Positions 61,619-64,000 of a stretch of 64,000 bases of DNA are shown piece after piece. The stretch's first letter is position 1. Every line of letters starts with the position of its first letter. Origin of the DNA: Struthio camelus (taxonomy: Eukaryota; Chordata; Aves; Struthioniformes; Struthionidae); NCBI RefSeq assembly GCF_040807025.1, contig NC_090956.1, forward strand, positions 1,910,517 to 1,974,516. Reading direction: 5' to 3'. The translations under genes and the position numbers were made by a program. The notes below the pieces were generated by a model that searched no databases, was not told where the DNA came from, and saw only the letters and a program-made list of their open reading frames with translations.

Positions 61619-61816
61619 AGTTCATTTAAGAGGAAGCTGTTATTAAGCAGGAAGGAGAAAGAGGAGACAAGATGCAGTGGGGAGCAGGGAACCCAGTGCT
61701 CAGACCTTCCTTTAATAAGCTAAGGGGCAGTGAGTGTGCAGGGTTAGCGAGGGTGTGCCTGAAGTGAAGCATCAAGATTTGTGTTCCCAGAAGTGACTGT
61801 TTCTTACTGAACTTGC

Positions 61817-61868
61817 TGTGTGTGTGTGTGTCTGTGTGTGTGCGCATGTGTGCGCACGCATGCAAGTG
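61817..61868 (+). repeat. GT/GC alternating microsatellite
   Basis: tgtgtgtgtgtgtctgtgtg then tgcgcatgtgtgcgcacgca: nearly continuous purine-pyrimidine alternation, Z-DNA-prone by composition. Confidence 0.9.
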
Positions 61869-62353
61869 TGAGTGTGCTTTGATGCGAGTGCCTTACCAAG
61901 TGCTTCTCCTAATCAAAGAGGAGCAGAAACAGGATAAGAGAAAAGACAACTGTCCTACTTCTTTTCCTCACTTGAAGTATGGAGAGCAGCTCTGGAACCC
62001 ACAGTTCTTTCTTGAGAAGCCAGACACCTCAGCGAGGGCCCATAGGCTTGGTGGGCACCACCCACAGCTTTCAAGTAATCTTAGTTCTCATAGCAGCATT
62101 TATTTGTACAAAACCATAGCACCACTCACAGGGTGCCTTCAGTGGCACAGCTAAGGTACCACGTACACATGCACTTAGCTGCAGCCAGCGTTACTAGTTG
62201 TGGAATTTTACTGTTGACAGCAATAACGTTGACTTAAAGCTCTAACCAGTATGTATGCCTGAATGTGTATTTCTGTGTTTGTAGTCACCAAGAGAGGGTT
62301 TCTTATTTATTGCCTTAAGTCTCACAACGATGCAACAGTATCAAGCTGCTTAA

Positions 62354-62359
62354 AATAAA
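62354..62359 (+). terminator. Candidate poly(A) signal AATAAA
   Basis: First canonical AATAAA after the stop codon; downstream sequence is not clearly GT-rich. Confidence 0.4.
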
Positions 62360-62563
62360 AGCCCTTTCTACTAGTTTAAAAGGGAGAGAGGGGGACTTCT
62401 ACATACATAAATGCTTTTTTTTGTTTTTAAAAGAACAGATGATCATGATCAATATGTAAACTGTTACTGTCTGGTTAGCATTTCACTGCAGTAAAAAAAT
62501 ATCGTATTTTGTAACTGTTGGGGGGAGGGGGGGATGTTTCTTAAAAAAAAAAAGACAAGGTCA

Positions 62564-62569
62564 AATAAA
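62564..62569 (+). terminator. Likely distal poly(A) signal AATAAA
   Basis: AATAAA followed within 30 bases by a GT/T-rich element (ggtgcttttgtt at about 62592-62603), the standard arrangement for cleavage near 62585. Confidence 0.6.
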
Positions 62570-62599
62570 AGATGACTGCTAAGAATGGGCTCCGGTGCT

Positions 62600-64000
62600 T
62601 TTGTTAAACTCACTCTAGCAGGGAGGGCAGGCGGTGACCCACTGGGCACCCGGGACAGGGCCGCACTGAGCTGAGCGAGTCTGCGAGCGTGGCTGGCTGG
62701 GCAGTCCTGGTCTCTCCCCCTGACCCCAGTCATTCTCCTTGCCTGTGACTGGCATTTGGATTCAGTCAGTCCTCCTGCACTGTACCAAGATGCTTCCTTA
62801 CAGCAGCCAGTGTACTAGGGCAGCTCTGGGCAGCAATTAACTACATCATAAACGTGTCAGTGAAGGATGCTCAACACAAAGTAGGTCATGAACTTGGCAG
62901 GGCACCCTCCCCCCCCCCCCCGGGCCCAATCTTGGCACCAGGCTGCCATCACACAGCACACCCAAGGGCACTGAGCTGCTCTGACTCACCCCTGGTAGCA
63001 AACACGGATGAGCAGGCCCTCAGCTGCAGACGTTACCTGCTCCGACACCTCTGGCTGCTGTTCTCAGAAGCTGAATCAGAACACGGTCAGACTGAAGGGA
63101 TGCTGAGGCACCTGTTTGTGAAGGAATCTCTCCACTACAAAGGCTTGAACACAGGCCACTTATACCACCACATCCAGCACTTGAAGTTGTGGCCAATGGT
63201 TATTGACACATGAGTGATATAACGCTGAGAACTGAAAGGCGGAAGGGAGGAATTTACATTACTAGACACAATTTGAGTTTTCCCAGGCCAGCAAGAACTC
63301 ACCGACCATACAAATATTTTTTATTCCTTTATGACTTATAAACACTCAAAACACAACATACGCTTAGAGTTCCCAAACAGTCTTGCATCAGTTAGTTAGT
63401 AGCATCTCTGTTCTCTCCTTGCCTGCCACTTTCCACCTCCATGTGCTGACTGCATTTGTCTTCGGCTCTATTCCCTGGGCATTGCTGTTATCCATGATCC
63501 AAAAGTCACACTTCCCTTTTATTCATAAAGCAGGAGATAAAGTACTCACAGCATAGTCCAGCTTACACAGTTTCTCCCAGTATGGTAGTGTAGTGTCTGA
63601 TGCCCATCTTGCCACAAGATGGGCTACGTAAGCCTATTAATTAGATGTGTGCATGCTCGCACAGAAAAGGCCCGCTTGTGACCTGTTGCAACAGCTGCGG
63701 GCCCAGGAGGAGCGGCTCTCGCTATGTGATTAGTGCAATAGGCAAAAACGCCCTCAGAGATGATGCCACCATGACAAGTCAACAATCTTTTGAAAAAGGG
63801 AAGATGATAAAGCATACTTCTCAGCAGATTTACTGGCTGTGCAGAGAGGGACAAGAGTTATCCCCAAGCAACTGGCAGAAATTCTAGGGCTGAACCTAAA
63901 AGCAAGGTTTGGCCTCTAGCTAAATCCTTGCAGAGTCAGCCCCAGTGGGTCAGACTGTCTTTATCACAAGTGATTCGTACACCTGTGCTCTCTACCCTAT
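62600..64000. other. Region downstream of PKD1, no gene recognised
   Basis: No convincing coding sequence on either strand. Minus-strand AATAAA words occur at 63320-63325 and 63518-63523 (TTTATT on the + strand) and could belong to a converging gene's 3' UTR, but nothing here identifies it. Confidence 0.6.
62909..62921 (+). repeat. C13 homopolymer downstream of PKD1
   Basis: Uninterrupted run of C beyond the likely cleavage site. Confidence 0.95.

Larger units (their letters stand above)
58014..62590 (+). other. PKD1: Probable PKD1 3' UTR
   Basis: After the TAA there is no recognisable coding sequence, many AT-rich blocks (58640-58790, 59620-59770) and no canonical AATAAA until 62354. If a single transcript reaches the strong signal at 62564 the UTR is about 4.5 kb, far longer than the roughly 1 kb I recall for human. 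A proximal ATTAAA at 58404-58409 could end a short form. Confidence 0.65.

Noticed and set aside
63301..64000. TSC2 3' UTR on the minus strand
   Set aside because: Minus-strand AATAAA words and expected synteny hint at it, but there is no coding sequence or other evidence in the window.
1..64000. Bacterial or phage features, CRISPR arrays, operons, riboswitches
   Set aside because: The sequence is a spliced vertebrate gene; no direct-repeat/spacer arrays or prokaryotic gene organisation are present.

Overview
This window holds most of one very large animal gene, PKD1 (polycystin-1), on the + strand. The organism is almost certainly a bird; a crocodilian or turtle cannot be fully excluded. 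The sauropsid signal is a CR1 LINE in intron 9 that ends in the typical TTCTGTGA tandem, plus several old, degraded SINE-like and palindromic repeats. All 44 introns/exon junctions visible are GT-AG.

Layout. Bases 1-4 are the end of intron 2. Exons 3 to 46 (human numbering) run from 5 to the stop codon at 58011-58013. I placed every boundary by joining reading frame, splice sites and similarity to vertebrate polycystin-1. The joined exons give 12,826 coding bases: one base finishing a split codon, then 4,274 codons and a stop with no internal stop. Exons 1-2 (signal peptide, LRR N-flank, first LRR) lie upstream of the window. As I remember the human gene, 27 of the 44 exons have exactly the human length and every other one differs by a multiple of three.

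Protein plan in order: LRR and LRR C-flank (exons 3-4), WSC and first PKD domain (5), C-type lectin (6-7), LDL-A-like module (10), a long run of PKD/Ig-like domains (11-15, most in the 3.6 kb exon 15), REJ and GAIN region (15-25) ending in a GPS with the HL/T cleavage site, then TM1 (26), PLAT (26-29), TM2-TM5 (29-36), TM6 (38), the extracellular TOP domain (38-42), TM7-TM9 (43), TM10 (44), TM11 (45), and a cytoplasmic tail with a coiled coil (46).

Introns hold the CR1 copy (intron 9), a perfect (CCTCT)93(CCTGT)14 array of 535 bp (intron 16), a 102-bp tandem duplication (intron 21), a pair of diverged repeats on both sides of exon 40, and several old repeat relics. After the stop there is about 4.5 kb that looks like 3' UTR, ending at a strong AATAAA near 62564, then 1.4 kb with no recognisable gene. 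TSC2, which abuts PKD1 tail-to-tail in mammals, is not visible.

Points of most interest: the long triplex-prone polypyrimidine mirror repeat in intron 16 (human PKD1 carries its famous tract in introns 21-22); a possible 150-bp intron inside the last coding exon that would switch an extra tail segment on or off; and changed pore-lining charges in the last transmembrane helix.
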